From: Pinus tabuliformis
Lineage: Eukaryota > Streptophyta > Pinopsida > Pinales > Pinaceae
Direction: 5' to 3'
Length of the DNA stretch: 64,000 nt
Assembly (NCBI GenBank): GCA_031772625.1
Contig: CM062816.1
Span: 833,194,071 to 833,258,070, forward strand
The notes under the pieces are model-generated. The model had not been told where the DNA came from and searched no databases. It saw only the letters and a list, made by a program, of their open reading frames with translations. Made by a program: the position numbers and the translations under genes. Positions 1 to 11,368 of this stretch are shown in pieces (position 1 is the first letter of the stretch; every line of letters begins with the position of its first letter).

Positions 1-53
1 ATGATTCCTGGAATCCTACTGCATATCACCAAGAAGTATAGATTGCTGAAGGA

Positions 54-2126
54 ATGGAAGATCCACATTTTGGATTTAAGGATATGAGGTTGTTCACGAT
101 CACCTATCAGCAACATCATGTTAAGGTAGAAATTTGCATCCATGGAAAAATCTTTCAAATGATTGCATTATTGGATTCTGGTGGAGATATTAACATCCTT
201 AATATCAAAAATATTCCAACCAAGTACTGGGTTTCAGCTGAAAGGAAGGTGGTAGGCCTTGGGAACAAGAAACTCCAATATGAAATTCCCCAAGCTTCAT
301 TGTGTTTTTATACTCATTGTGTGCACATGAAGTTTGCTATTGTAGACATTCCTGTTGACTGTATATTAGGAAATGTCTTTCTAGTTGCAGTAGAGCCTCA
401 TGGCTCAGGCAGGCTAAAAGGAGGGAGAGCCGGCTATTTCATTTCTGTTCCTACATCAAAAGGCAGGAGAAAGAGAATTGAACTCCCTTATGTTTCAAGT
501 CCAAGGATTTCAACAATGGTCCAAGCCATGCAAAAACTGGAAAAAGCAGAATCTCAATTAGCAGATCTCAAAGATCTGAAAAGCACACTAAGGGTTGAGG
601 AACAACTAAAATTACCCCAAGTCAAAAGAAAAATCCAAGAGCTGAAAGAAAAATTGGAGGAAACATGCTGCTCAGAAGAGCCAAATGCCTTCTGGCATAG
701 GAAGCAACATACTATCAAGCTGCCATATAAAGAGGGATACACGGGAAAACCCTGTAAAAGTAGAGCTATCCCGATGAGCAAAGAATATAGGGATATCTGC
801 CAAAAAGAAATCCAACAATTTCTTGATAGAAGACTGATCAGAGAATCCTATAGCCCCTGGAATTGCTATGGATTCTATGTGAATAAGAGGGCTGAACAAA
901 CTAGAGGAATTCCCAGGCTTGTTATAAATTATAAACCTCTAAATTCAGTTCTAGCCGATGACACTTATCCGATTCCACACAAGGGAGACTTGATCAGAAG
1001 GATTGCAAGCGCCAAGGTATTTTCAAAATTTGATCTCAAAGCAGGATTTTGGCAGGTTGCCATTGATGAAGCTGATAAATTCAAGACTGCTTTTAGTATT
1101 CCAGTAGGGCATTATGAATGGAATGTCATGCCATTCGGCCTAAAAAATTCTCCCTCAAAGTTCCAGAAAGTCATGGATGATATCTTCAAGCCATACTTTG
1201 ATTGGCTAATAGTTTATATTGATGATGTTTTAACTTTTTCCAAGAATATTGATGACCATTTCAAACATGTAAATATTTTCTTGAAATTGGTTCAAAAGAA
1301 TGGATTTGTACTGAGCAAGATGAAGATAGAAGTATTCCAGACTTCTATAAAATTCTTGGGACACACAATTTGCAACGGAAAAATTTCTCTGCAACAACAT
1401 GCCATCGAATTTGCAGATAAATTCCCAGATGTGCTTAAAGACAAAACACAACTGCAACGATTTCTCGGTTGCCTAAACTATGTCAGCCATTTCTACCAAG
1501 ATTGTGCCAGCGACAGGAAGGTGCTTAATAAGCGACTTAGAAAGAACCCCCCTGAATGGTCAGATATTCACACCAGAGCAGTCCAAGAAATCAAAGCGAA
1601 GGTAAAATCTTTACCTATTTTATATGTAGCCGATGATCAAGATTTTAAAATAGTTGAATCTGATGCAAGAAATGTTGGATGGGGAGGAATTTTGAAACAA
1701 AGAATTGGAAAAGAAGAACAGGTTGTTCAATTTGCTTCTGGAGTTTGGAACCCAACGGAGCAAAATTATTCTGTCATTGAAAGAGAGGTAAAAGCAGCAT
1801 GGAATTGTATTAGCAAATTTGAAGTCTATCTGATAAACAAGCCTTTTCTTCTCAGAACAGATGCCTCAGCTATGCAGAAAGTTTTATCTAAAGATATCAA
1901 GAAATCTGGAGAAGCAAAGTTTGCTAGATGGCAAGCACTCTTTGCAAATTTTGATTTTACAGTAGAGCACATCAAGGGAAAAGATAACAGCCTTCTTGAC
2001 TTCCTCAGTCGGGAATATATTGAGCAAAAGGAGGCACATGTTATGATGATTATCACTAAATGGGATAATAACCAGAGACAAGAAGTTTTGAACGATGTGC
2101 CAGATGAATTGGAGTGGGAAACCTAA
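54..2126 (+). pseudogene. Pararetroviral protease-RT-RNase H polyprotein, unit 1
   Basis: This 690-codon reading frame is the replication part of the polyprotein. An aspartic protease comes first, around residues 40-50, with the active site reading LDSGGD where unit 3 has LDSGAD. A charged, coiled-coil-like linker follows. The reverse transcriptase covers about residues 225-460 and keeps the YIDDVL catalytic motif near residue 390. RNase H fills residues 530-660. The family reverse-transcribes a terminally redundant pregenomic RNA. A stop at 2124 interrupts the frame where unit 2 has a Tyr codon, so the C-terminal domain is cut off. The true start lies left of the window; the ATG at 54 is internal. 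The copy is close to intact but not functional as read. Confidence 0.85.
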
Positions 2127-2984
2127 AAAAGTGACTGGAAGCCGAATTGGCAGCTTCGTAATACCAAAGTTTTGGATGCGAATTTGCAGCCTCATACAGA
2201 TTTGCAGTATTATCTACCAGAGGGAAAAGTCTACCCAAAGGGAAGACAATGGATACATGACATGGTTTATGATAAGGCAAGAAGAGATGCTGAAGTGGCA
2301 AGAATAGCACTAGAACAAAATTTTCATGATATTTCTACCATCTGGTATCATGGAGGAAGAGACACAGGAATATATGAAAGACATGTCTGTATCTATAGAA
2401 CCAGAGATTTATGGAGAGAACCTGGTCATGGCAAAGTTCTCCCAACAGCCCGATGGCCCAGAAATGATCCTCATATCAAGTTTCTTGACACTGTTTATGA
2501 TTTTGCAGACTATAGAAAACTCTGGTGGAAATTTTTAAATATTGATGATCAAATAGAGACTCATTATACTAGAATCAAGTTCAGCACAGTTGGGCATTAT
2601 CAAGGTTACCAACAATGTGAATGGTTCAGGGATTGGTGGAATGACTACGGGATAAATAGGACAGCCATGGATCCTGTAGAGCATGAAAAATATTGTAAAA
2701 ATATAGGTAAAACCTGTATTATGCAATGTAACAAAGAATGCAATCACCCAGTGTATCATACTATGAAGGAAATGGCCAACACGGAATGGACAACTTATCA
2801 ATCCTCTTTGTACAATAATTCGCTTGAAGAATATATGAGAGAGCACATGGAATGGCTCGTCCTTACCAAAGTACAACATCAAATCGTGCTGGGGAAACCT
2901 ATCATTGTCCGGCGAATCTACACCAAAGCATGGGACATTATGCCATATAAGCTAGACCGTTTTCCGAATCTCAAGATATTTTGA
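2127..2984 (+). pseudogene. C-terminal domain of the pararetroviral polyprotein, unit 1
   Basis: After the stop at 2124 the same frame stays open for about 280 codons to a stop at 2982. The protein is rich in Trp, Tyr and His, with a Cys/His cluster (about seven Cys/His within 35 residues near 2690-2760) that could bind metal. Unit 2 carries the same domain in frame from 5840 to about 6706, where it is continuous with the RNase H side, so it was probably the C-terminal part of the polyprotein. I do not recognise it as movement protein, coat protein or transactivator. The 3' end reads to a natural stop only in this unit. Confidence 0.6.
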
Positions 2985-3026
2985 TGTGAACCAGTCACAA
3001 GGGCTAAATTGTGACCAATTTTCCCA

Positions 3027-3340
3027 TGGGCTTCACTGTTCAAAAGCCTCCACAGTGTAATATTCTCCATTAAAGTCTTTTCTCGTGGGCTTTAGTACAA
3101 AAGCATCCACTGTGTAGAAGAGTCATGATATCTGTCATATTTACTTTTAGTACAAGAATCTACTTTACAGATAATATCTTAGCATTACCCGAAAGCAATT
3201 ATTCGGTCCATCTTTTAGACCCGAATCTTTGTGCGGACGTCGCTTTGATAAAAGCTGAAAAGCAATGATTCCTTTAGCTTTAAGTCTTTTCTTTGTACCG
3301 ACCAACAGGATGCTTGTCCCCCCTTCTCTTCCTATATAAG
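3027..3340 (+). promoter_or_regulatory. Pararetroviral pregenomic promoter
   Basis: A TATA box (TATATAAG, 3333-3340) precedes a GC-balanced leader. Upstream are imperfect direct repeats: a block of about 34 bases at 3027-3060 recurs at 3085-3120, with a weaker third copy near 3145. They share a core reading CAAAAGC.TCCAC.GTGTA. An ACGT core sits near 3236, the type of site bound by plant bZIP factors. Layout resembles the 35S-type promoters of Caulimoviridae. The transcription start is inferred about 30 bases after the TATA box. Confidence 0.6.
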
Positions 3341-3732
3341 AAGGGTAAGGCTCATTTGTTTGGCATCGGAGTTTGGAGAGTCTAAGAGTCTTGAGTCTTG
3401 TGAGTTTTGAGTTGAGTGTATTTCCTGCTCTGCATCTGTGGACCTAAGGGTCTGATCTGCTTGCACCACGAAAGATTCACTCAAGTCCTTAGGTGGTTTG
3501 GAAGCCTGCGCATCAGTGTGCTCGGCACTGGTGAGAACCTAAAGTGGCTGAACCATTAGTAAGAGTCTTTCAGTTTGTAGATGTTTGCCATAGATTTCTG
3601 AGGCAGAGTCTGTCTATTGCCAGGAAGCCTCCGGTATTACTTGTTCTTTATGAACGGTATATAGTCCGGTAAAAGCGATGATAGTCAATCTCTGTAAAGA
3701 AATTCTCTCTCTGTAATACTTTGAGTTTCTGC

Positions 3733-3738
3733 AATAAA
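3733..3738 (+). terminator. Poly(A) signal of the pararetrovirus
   Basis: AATAAA lies about 395 bases after the TATA box, inside the leader. This is the family's usual arrangement: the signal is passed once near the 5' end and used on the second pass, giving terminal redundancy. Confidence 0.5.
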
Positions 3739-3988
3739 ATGAGTACACTATATTTTTGCAATCGAGTATCTCTATGATTTAAAAAGTCTGCTGTGATAGT
3801 AGTTCTGTTGAGCTTTCGTCCGAAGTTCACCAAAAGATCGAAGGGACACCAAGGCTGTTGTGAGGCGTGGAAGCCGTTGTGTAAGCCAAAAGAGTGTGAA
3901 AGATCTGAGTAGGTTCACCAGGAGTTGGTCATCAACACTAACGAAGAGGCACAACAATTTGCAAGCTCGTGACAGGAGCCCCTGCAAA
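3739..3988 (+). other. Pararetroviral leader, unit 1
   Basis: Non-coding leader. The stretch 3810-3980 recurs at 6710-6875 in front of unit 3. Both copies end in GTGACAGGAGCCCC and then diverge. No clean initiator-tRNA-Met primer site (TGGTATCAGAGC) is visible, so the start point of minus-strand synthesis is not identified. Confidence 0.5.
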
Positions 3989-3989
3989 A

Positions 3990-5839
3990 AAAGATGTTAA
4001 TATCAAAAATATTCCAGCCAAGTACTGGGTTTCAGCTGAAAGGGAGGTGGTAGGCCTTAGGAACAAGAAACTCCAATATGAAATTCCCTGAGCTTCGTTG
4101 TGTTTTGATACTCATTGTGTGCACATGAAGTTTGCTATTGCAGACATTCCTGTTGATTGTATATTAGGAAATGTCCTTCTAGTTGCAGTAGAGCCTGATG
4201 GCTCAGCCAAGCTAAAAGGAGGGAGAGCCAGTTATTTCATTTCTATTCCTACATCAAAAGGCAGGAGAAAGAATATTGAACTCCCCTATGTTTCAAGTCT
4301 AAGGATTTCAACAATGGTCCAAGCCATGCAAAAACTGGAAAAAGCAGAATCTCAATTAGCAGATCTCAAAGATCTAAAAAGCACACTAAGGGTTGAGGAA
4401 CAATTAAAATTACCCCAAGTCAAAAGAAAAATCCAAGAGCTGAAAGAAAAATTGTAGGAAAAATGCTGCTCAGAAGAGCCAAATGCCTTCTGGCATAGGA
4501 AGCAGCATACTATCAAGTTGCCATATAAAGAGGGATACACTGGAAAACCTTGTAAAAGTAGAGCTATCCTGATGAGCAAAGAATATAGGGATCTCTTCCA
4601 AAAAGAAATCCAACAATTGCTTGATAGAAGACTGATCAAAGAATCCAATAGCCCCTAGAATTGCTATGGATTCTATTTGAATAAGAGGGCTGAACAAATT
4701 AGAGGAATTCCCAAGCTTGTTATAAATTATAAACCTCTAAATTCAGTTCTAGCCGATGACACTTATCCGATTCCACACAAGGGAGACTTGATAAGAAGGA
4801 TTGCAGGCGCCAAGGTATTTTCAAAATTTGATCTCAAAGCAGGATTCTGGCAGGTTGCCATTGATGAAGCTGATAAATTCAAGAATGCTTTTAGTATTCC
4901 AGCAGGGCATTATGAATGGAATTTCATGCCATTCGGCCTAAAAAATGCTCCCTCAAAGTTTCACAAAGTCATGGATGATATCTTCAAGCCATACTTTGAT
5001 TGGCTAATAGTTTATATTGATGATGTTTTAATTTTTTCCAAGAATATTGATGACCATTTCAAACATGTAAAAATTTTCTTGAAATTAGTTCAAAAGAATG
5101 GATTGGTGTTGAGCAAGAAGAAGATAGAAGTATTCCAAACTTCTATAAAATTATTGGGACACACAATTTGCAACGGACAAATTTCTCTGCAACAGCATGC
5201 CACCGAATTTGCAGATAAATTCCCAGATGTGCTTAAAGACAAAACACAACTGCAACGATTTCTCGGTTGCCTAAACTATGTCAGCCATTTCTACCAGGAT
5301 TGTGCCAGCGACTAGAAGGTGCTCAATAAACGACTTGGAAAGAACCGCCTGAATGGTCAGATCTTCACACCAGAGCAGTCCAAGAAATCAAAGCCAAGGT
5401 AAAATCTTTACCTATTTTATATGTAGCCGATGATCAATCTTTTAAAATAGTTACATCTGATGCAAGCAATGTTGGATCGGGAGGAATCTTGAAACAAAGA
5501 ATTGGAAAAGAAGAACAGGTTGTTCAATTTGCTTCGGGAGTCTGGAACCCAGCGGAGCAAAACTATTCTATCATTGAAAGAGAGGTAAAAGCAGCATGGA
5601 ATTGTATTAGCAAATTTGAAGTCTATCTGATAAACAAGCATTTTCTTCTCAGAACAGATGCCTCAGCTATGCAGAAAGTTTTATCTAAAGATATCAAGTA
5701 AACTGGAGAAGCAAAGTTTGCTAGATGGCAAGCACTCTTTGCAAATTTTGATTTTACAGTAGAGCATATCAAGGGAAAAGATAACAGCTTTCCTGACTTC
5801 CTCAGCCGGGAATATATTGAGCAAAAGGAAGCACATGTT
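3990..5839 (+). pseudogene. Pararetroviral protease-RT-RNase H, unit 2 (disrupted)
   Basis: Same domains as unit 1 but lacking the protease active-site end, since the unit starts after it. The RT block at 4677-5315 keeps YIDDVL. The frame is broken by in-frame stops near 4090, 4455, 4658, 5313 and 5698, and by a one-base loss near 5345 in a C-run relative to unit 1. It is clearly non-coding now. More lesions than in unit 1 suggest that the copies decayed separately or that unit 2 is older. Confidence 0.85.
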
Positions 5840-6706
5840 ATGATGATTATCACTGAATGGGATAATAACCAGAGACAAGAAGTTTTGAAAGCTTTGCCAG
5901 ATGAATTGGAGTGGCAAACCTACAAAAGAGATTGGAAGCCGACTTGGCAGCTTCGTAATACCAAAGTTTTGGATGCAAATTTGCAGCCTCATACAGATCT
6001 GCAGTATTATGTACCAGAGAGAAAAGTCTACCCAAAGGGAAGACAATGGATACATGACATGGTCTATGATAAGGCAACAAGAGAGGCTGAAGTGGCAAGA
6101 ATAGCACTAGAACAAAAATTTCATGATATTTCTACCATCTGGTATCATGGAGGAAGAGACACAGAAATATATGAAAGACATGTTTGTATTTATAGAACCA
6201 GAGATTTATGGAGAGAACCTGGTCATGGCAAAGTTCACCCAGTAGCCCGATGGCCCAAAAATGATTCTCATATCATGTTTCCTGACACTGTTTATGATTT
6301 TACAGACTACAGAAAACTCTGGTGGAAATTTTTAAATATTGATGATCAAACAGAGACTCATTATTCCAGAATCAAGTTCAGCACAGTTGGGCATTATCAA
6401 GGTTACCAGCAATGTGAATGGTTCAGGGATTGGTGGAAAGACTACGGGATAAACAGGACAGCCATGGATCCTGTAGAGCATGAAAAATATTGTAAAAATA
6501 TGGTTAAAACCTGTATTATGCAATGTAACAAAGAATGCAATCACCCAGTGTATCATACTGTGAAGGAAATGGCCAACACTGAATGGACAACTTATCAATC
6601 CTCTCCGTACAATAATTCGCTTGAAGAATATATGAGAGAGCACATGGAATGGCTCGTCCTTACCAAAGTACAACATCAAATCGTGTTGGGGAAACCTATC
6701 ATTGTC
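5840..6706 (+). pseudogene. Pararetroviral C-terminal domain, unit 2 (truncated)
   Basis: Open reading frame continuing from the RNase H side into the domain seen at 2127-2984, without the stop present in unit 1. About 290 codons of viral sequence are followed by roughly 25 codons read into the joined leader, ending at 6781. It shows that the domain is translated in the same frame as RT-RNase H. The last residues seen in unit 1 are missing because of the junction at 6707. Confidence 0.6.
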
Positions 6707-7507
6707 CGAAGTTCGCAGGAAGTTCACCAAAAGATCAAAGGGACACCAAGGCTGTTGAGAGGTGTGGAAGCCGTTGTGTAAGCCAAAAGAGTGTGAAAGA
6801 TCTGAGTAGGTTCACCAGGAGTTGGCCATCAACACTAATGAAGAGGCACAGTAAGTTGCATGCTCGTGACAGGAGCCCCAACAGAAGCAAAACTGAAGAT
6901 TTTATCCCAAATAAGGGCAATAGAAGAAGGAGATATGAAGAATCACCTGATTGAAGCATTCATTGACCAGCTCAAGAATAAAGCTTCCAAAGAATCAAGT
7001 AAGAAGCCTTTATTTATTGATGCATCTTATGAAAGAAATACTAAATCATTTCAAATGCATCATCAAAAGCCAGGAAAAGTGAGATCACTTGCTCTTGGGG
7101 AAGTAAGTGGTGAAATCCACCATCTCAAAACAGAAATCTCTGCAATCGAAGCTCAAATTGCAGAAATACAGAAAGGAAAACAATCTGCAGAAGAAAAAGA
7201 AGATGATTCCTGGAATCCTACTGCATATCACCAAGAAGTACAGATTGCTGAAGGAAAGGAAGATCCACATTTTGGATTTAAAGATATGAGGTTGTTCACA
7301 ATCACCTATCAGCAACATCATGTTAAGGTAAAAATTTGCATCCATCGAAAAATCTTTCAAATGATTGCATTATTGGATTCTGGTGCAGATATTAACATCC
7401 TTAATATCAAAAATATTCCAGCCAAGTAATGGGTTTCATCTGAAAGGGAGGTGGTAGGCCTTGGGAACAAGAAACTCCAATATGAAATTCCCCAAGCTTC
7501 ATTGTGT
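6707..7507 (+). mobile_element. Endogenous pararetrovirus unit 3 (fragment)
   Basis: Leader copy (6707-6875), then the start of a reading frame through the protease active site, ending at about 7507 where homology to units 1 and 2 stops and unrelated sequence begins. It is the right edge of the viral array. Confidence 0.75.
6860..7429 (+). pseudogene. Pararetroviral N-terminal region and protease, unit 3
   Basis: A 189-codon frame from an ATG at 6860. The first 130 residues are charged and coiled-coil-like, with a Lys/Glu-rich stretch around residues 85-115. The protease motif LDSGAD follows near residue 177. A stop (TAA) replaces a Tyr codon at 7427. This is the only unit showing what precedes the protease. 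Movement and coat protein cores are not recognisable here, so either they were deleted between leader and this point, or they are encoded elsewhere in the full virus. Confidence 0.6.
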
Positions 7508-8320
7508 TTGGGTGGTTTTTCCCGTGTATCCATGTATCCCGATAGAGTTGAAGTCCACGGGTTTTTAAAGCATTAATTCGATAAACTGTTGTATGGTCCC
7601 GGTTTAAATGCTTAAGGCCAAAGCGCTATTTAAATGCTTCCGATAGGTTTGTGGGCCCATAACACGCAAGCCTCAGGATCGAAAATTGATATGAAAGGGG
7701 AAATTGGTCTTACCCCAAAATCTCCTTTCATCAGGATTCAACCACCTTGAAGAGACTATAAATATGCTAGGCATTCGACCTATTGTGGCATTCATCCAAG
7801 TGAAGATCGATTTGCAATCAAAAGGAAGTGTGGAGGCCTAAAGAAGGAACGAAAAAGACTTGAAGAAGGAGAAACCCTAACGAAGAAAGGAGAAACCCTA
7901 GCGAAGGAAAGGAACTCAATTTCTCTCGTGTCTGGCTCACAAGTGCGAAATTCTGGGTTGTAGGAGGGGACCGAAATTGCAGGTTTGCAGTAGAGGCCAA
8001 AATCTTGATGCATGACGCTGAAATCTGTGTTTGATGCAGTATTGAAGAGGATTGACTTTCGTTGACTTGAAGCAGATCTTGTCATCTTGGAAGGACTTTG
8101 TTGAGAGGATGACTTGGTGTATTGGAGGATGCTTTTGTCTTGGTCAAAAGGTCTTGGTTGTCTTATTGGAATTGGTCCTTGAAGAAGAGAAGAAAATTTT
8201 GGGGTTTCCCATAGATGAGGGGTTTTTCCTTGGCTGAGAGCCTACATCCTCAAGGAGGAGGTTAATCAAGGACCCTATTGGGTGGTTTCAACCTCTAAGG
8301 GAGTGACAGGTTCATGATAC
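7508..8320 (+). other. Possible truncated LTR or promoter-bearing repeat
   Basis: No credible ORF. A TATA-like ACTATAAATATG lies near 7753, followed by a leader with a short duplication of GAAACCCTA.CGAAG (7870-7905). The end of the block (8190-8250) resembles in layout the 3' part of the copia LTR at 16.6 kb: a GAAGAAGAG stretch, then a T-rich block. A truncated or solo LTR fits, but no second copy or TG...CA boundary was found. Confidence 0.3.
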
Positions 8321-8724
8321 ATCCGTCATATGGTTGGTGTCATGTGATATAGTGATGGAAAAAAGTGGGGCATCAGGGGAAGGCTCGAAGCCAAATGCCA
8401 TGGTACAAGGGTAGCTATGATGAGGGAATTCCACACTTTGGTGTATAGATGTAGGAGGGAGCAATCGTGGTACGTGAGTTATGCCTGCCTTTGTTTTCCA
8501 CCCTTCTTTGTATGCCTTTTGCCTTTTATTGGTTTTCCTTTTATAACTGCTCGAGGCTCCAAGGGATGAGAGCATGATGCGAATGATATAGAAGTGGATA
8601 CCCCGTTTAAGGCTGGGCAGTTCATCGCTCACCATGGTTTGGGATGATCATGTGTTCCTTAATGATGCAGGGGGCACTATAGATGCCCTAGAAACCAGGG
8701 TGATGGCCATAATTATAGGGGCTA
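8321..8724. other. No gene seen
   Basis: Short ORFs only on both strands; nothing recognised. Confidence 0.4.
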
Positions 8725-9010
8725 GAGCTATGTTGCGGGGGAGCCCCCCCCCCGGACCTCTCTATTAACCTGGCCCTTAGAAGGTGGTAAATTGATTAAC
8801 AAAAGTGGGCGTCTAAAGATGATAGAGAGTGTGGGTAAATTTAGGAACCAAAGGTGGCATGGATCTCGCTCCCAATCCGCACTCCCGATGGGAGCGACTC
8901 GGGAGCGGGTTTGGAGCGCGCTCCCGAAATCGTTCCCGAAATGGGAGCGATTTCGGGAGCGCGCTCCCTAAATTTTTTTTTCGCTCCCTGCCTTTTCGGG
9001 AGCGTTTTGC
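8725..9010. repeat. GC-rich palindromic block
   Basis: Starts with a G-run/C-run (GCGGGGGAGC then about ten C). At 8870-9005 it becomes a cluster of GGGAGCG/CGCTCCC words. A perfect 20-base inverted repeat has arms 8913-8932 and 8948-8967 around a 15-base loop. The block sits sharply inside AT-rich DNA. Similar words recur at 10240-10335 and, weaker, at 15640-15680. Confidence 0.6.
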
Positions 9011-9199
9011 CTTTTTTGCAATTTTTTTTTGTAGTAATGTTTGAAATGCAATTTTTTTTGAAAGAAACAAATAATTTTTGAGTGGGGCAATTTAAGAATT
9101 TAACATTACCATGAATAGCATATCAATACTAGGGCATAGCATAGCATAGCATATATAATATTCATAGCATAGCATATATAATATTCATTTTCATCCTTT

Positions 9200-9590
9200 T
9201 ACTTAAATTTTTAACATTACCATGAAATGACTCAGAATGTTTGAGAGTGGTTCCGACCTCATTGGATTTCATATGGAGAAAATAGAATTTTAGATTTCAT
9301 TCAAAATCCAGCAGACTTATTAGTTTTTCAAGATTTCAGGATTGAAGGATTGCAATGTTTCCATTGACTTTTGTCATGTATTAGGGTATGGAACTCATAT
9401 TTAATCAAGAACACCAATCCTTATATGTACCTTGATGTTAGTGACATTGTTTGTCGAACTCCTCTATCATGACCCTCCTAAAAATGTACGCATCACTCAA
9501 ACAAAACCTTGACTTGACATGCTATGCTTATTCTATCTTATGTTAATGCTTAGAGGGTGATATTAATGACAAAGATCCCTACAGAAACAG
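9200..9590 (-). repeat. Dispersed repeat family, copy a (minus)
   Basis: Reverse complement of the repeat at 15030-15440. A third, partial copy lies at 21372-21620. Just left, a (CATAG)n run and a duplicated CATATATAATATTC occur at 9130-9190. Each copy edge carries a TTAACATTACCATGAAT motif. No coding content. Confidence 0.65.
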
Positions 9591-9599
9591 AGGTAATGA

Positions 9600-10239
9600 C
9601 AAAGATACCTCTGGATATTAATGCTTAGAGGGTGATATTAATGACAAAGATCCTGATTTTCCAACAAGACTAAAAAATTAGACATTTCTCGTGGTGGCAA
9701 GAGGCCCAAGCATAAGAAATAGATAATAGATTTACTTCTCTTTTCTAGTTTCTAGTAACTTTTATAACTATTGACTCTTTCATATTTATTATGATATTTT
9801 TTTAAACAATATATGACAATTTAAGTTTGAAGTTGGCAATTATAACTCATTAGTAATGAATTATGAATATGATGCTTCATGAAAATTGAAAGTTGTTTCA
9901 TTTCATTTTATAACATTTCATTTCATATTAGATATTATTTGTTGTAATGGTTACACTTAGCTTACAAGTACAACTTTGGTGATCAATGATGATAAATGTT
10001 ATATGTTGAATTTTGAAAGCTTGAAACTTTAAGATTGATGAATCATGAGACTCAATATGTTGTATGTTACTAACTTGTGGATGTGGTTGATGAAGATTAT
10101 AACTTCTAGATGATTGTTGTTGTATGGTTCAATCTATGTTTTTTTATGTTTTTAATATCTAATTCATTATTCTACATGTTTTTGTTGACATATATGTATC
10201 AAAATATAAAAAATATATACATAATATAAAAAACGCTTC
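9600..10239 (+). other. AT-rich segment, nothing firm
   Basis: Two partial duplications of TTAATG..TAGAGGGTGATATTAATGACAAAGATC occur at 9546-9650. A basic 18-codon stretch near 9668-9722 could be the C-terminus of a lost protein, but no family is recognisable. The rest is AT-rich. Confidence 0.3.
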
Positions 10240-10335
10240 GGGATTCGCTTCCCAAACCGGGAGCTTCTGAAATTGTCGCTCCTGCTCCCGTTTTCGCTCT
10301 TGCTCTCCGCTTTCACCCCCGCTCCCAAGTAACAT
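10240..10335. repeat. Second GGGAGC/GCTCCC cluster
   Basis: Same word set as at 8870-9005 (TTCGGGA, GGGAGC, CGCTCC), again in AT-rich DNA. Orientation is mostly the reverse complement of the first cluster. Confidence 0.45.
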
Positions 10336-10663
10336 TGGGCTAGAGTCCATGTTGGCTTTTGCCCATGTGCTAAATTTGTATGTTGTTGTCATATTTTGCA
10401 TTTTATGGTACATTTCATGTTGAGAGGGGCCAAATTATGCTTTTTTACTTTCTTTTTAGTTGCGTCAACCTCTAGGGCATCGTTTTAGGCTCGACCCAAA
10501 GTGTGGACAAGGGGAAGGGGAGGCTAACTCCTTGTGGACCCAATGGACAAATGTGGACCCAAATAGGAAGTATGTGGAAAGGGGTTATAATGAGCGGAGG
10601 GGAGTGATGTATGTGGTGTTGGGAAGTGGTACCACACAACCAAAGTCAGCGTTTCCCATGTAG
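10336..10663. other. No gene seen
   Basis: GC-moderate stretch with short overlapping ORFs on both strands; no family recognised. Confidence 0.35.
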
Positions 10664-11044
10664 TGCCATTCCTAAAGCTAGTAGCCAATAAAAGAGATCC
10701 CACGGGACTAGGATACAAGGTTAACCATCAAGCTGGACAAGGGGACAATAGTACAAAGAAAGCCAATTTGTTTTGCTTAATCCCCCCACCAATCCATGCC
10801 CAGAAGTGTCCATGATAAGTAAGCAAAGATATCCAACTACTTAATGAAAGCCATACCTTCGGGGTTGGAAGACCCACCTTCAAACATACGATCATAATAA
10901 ATGGGTGATGATACATAATAGTCGACTCACGTGGTGGAGATGATGGCACATCGAGCTATTTGGTGTCTGCAAGGGGCTACTGACTGAAGACAATCTAGGA
11001 GAATAATTTCTCTTATGGGTGTCACCCACAGGTGGTGGCTAACA
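10664..11044 (-). repeat. Direct repeat A, possible 3' LTR of a minus-strand element
   Basis: About 380 bases repeated in the same orientation at 12735-13112, roughly 85 percent alike by eye. Read on the minus strand it begins TGTTAGCC. No tRNA primer site or polypurine tract flanks the pair, so LTR identity is unproven. Confidence 0.5.
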
Positions 11045-11368
11045 TTTCGCTCCAACTGGGACATGATACCTCAGTAGAGTGCACGTACGTACTCAAACGG
11101 GTAGGTCATGAGAGCACCAACAATCTCTTGGGATCACAAACGTGTTACCTGCACATCAAAGTGTAAGCACATGGGGCAACACGTTTCCACAGCATCTTAT
11201 GATTGCCCATGCTTATGTTAGGCCATCAAAATGAACAAGAAATAAGTTTTTACTCTAAATGCATTTATATTCTAAATGCACCTACTCTAGCATGATGAAA
11301 GAATATGATGTTAGTGCTAATGCAAAAAAACAAAATGCAATGCACCCTACTCCAACACGCATATTACA

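Larger units (their letters stand above)
1..3988 (+). mobile_element. Endogenous pararetrovirus unit 1 (Caulimoviridae)
   Basis: First of three head-to-tail units of one caulimovirus-like element. The order is protease, reverse transcriptase, RNase H, a C-terminal domain, then a non-coding 3' region with promoter, poly(A) signal and leader. No integrase and no LTR flanks are seen, as expected for a pararetrovirus that integrates passively. The unit is cut by the window edge: its first bases match unit 3 near 7203, so it extends to the left. It ends near 3988, where leader sequence abuts protease sequence of unit 2. Confidence 0.85.
3989..6706 (+). mobile_element. Endogenous pararetrovirus unit 2
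   Basis: Second tandem unit, very similar to unit 1 by eye. It begins abruptly inside the protease region, just after the leader of unit 1, and ends at 6706 inside the C-terminal domain, where it joins leader sequence. The right junction lies in a shared GTCCGAAGTTC, which suggests homology-assisted recombination. Confidence 0.8.

Noticed and set aside
3950-3982. GTGACAGGAGCCCC as a primer-binding site of the pararetrovirus
   Set aside because: Only partial likeness to the tRNA-iMet complement used by the family; not strong enough to call.
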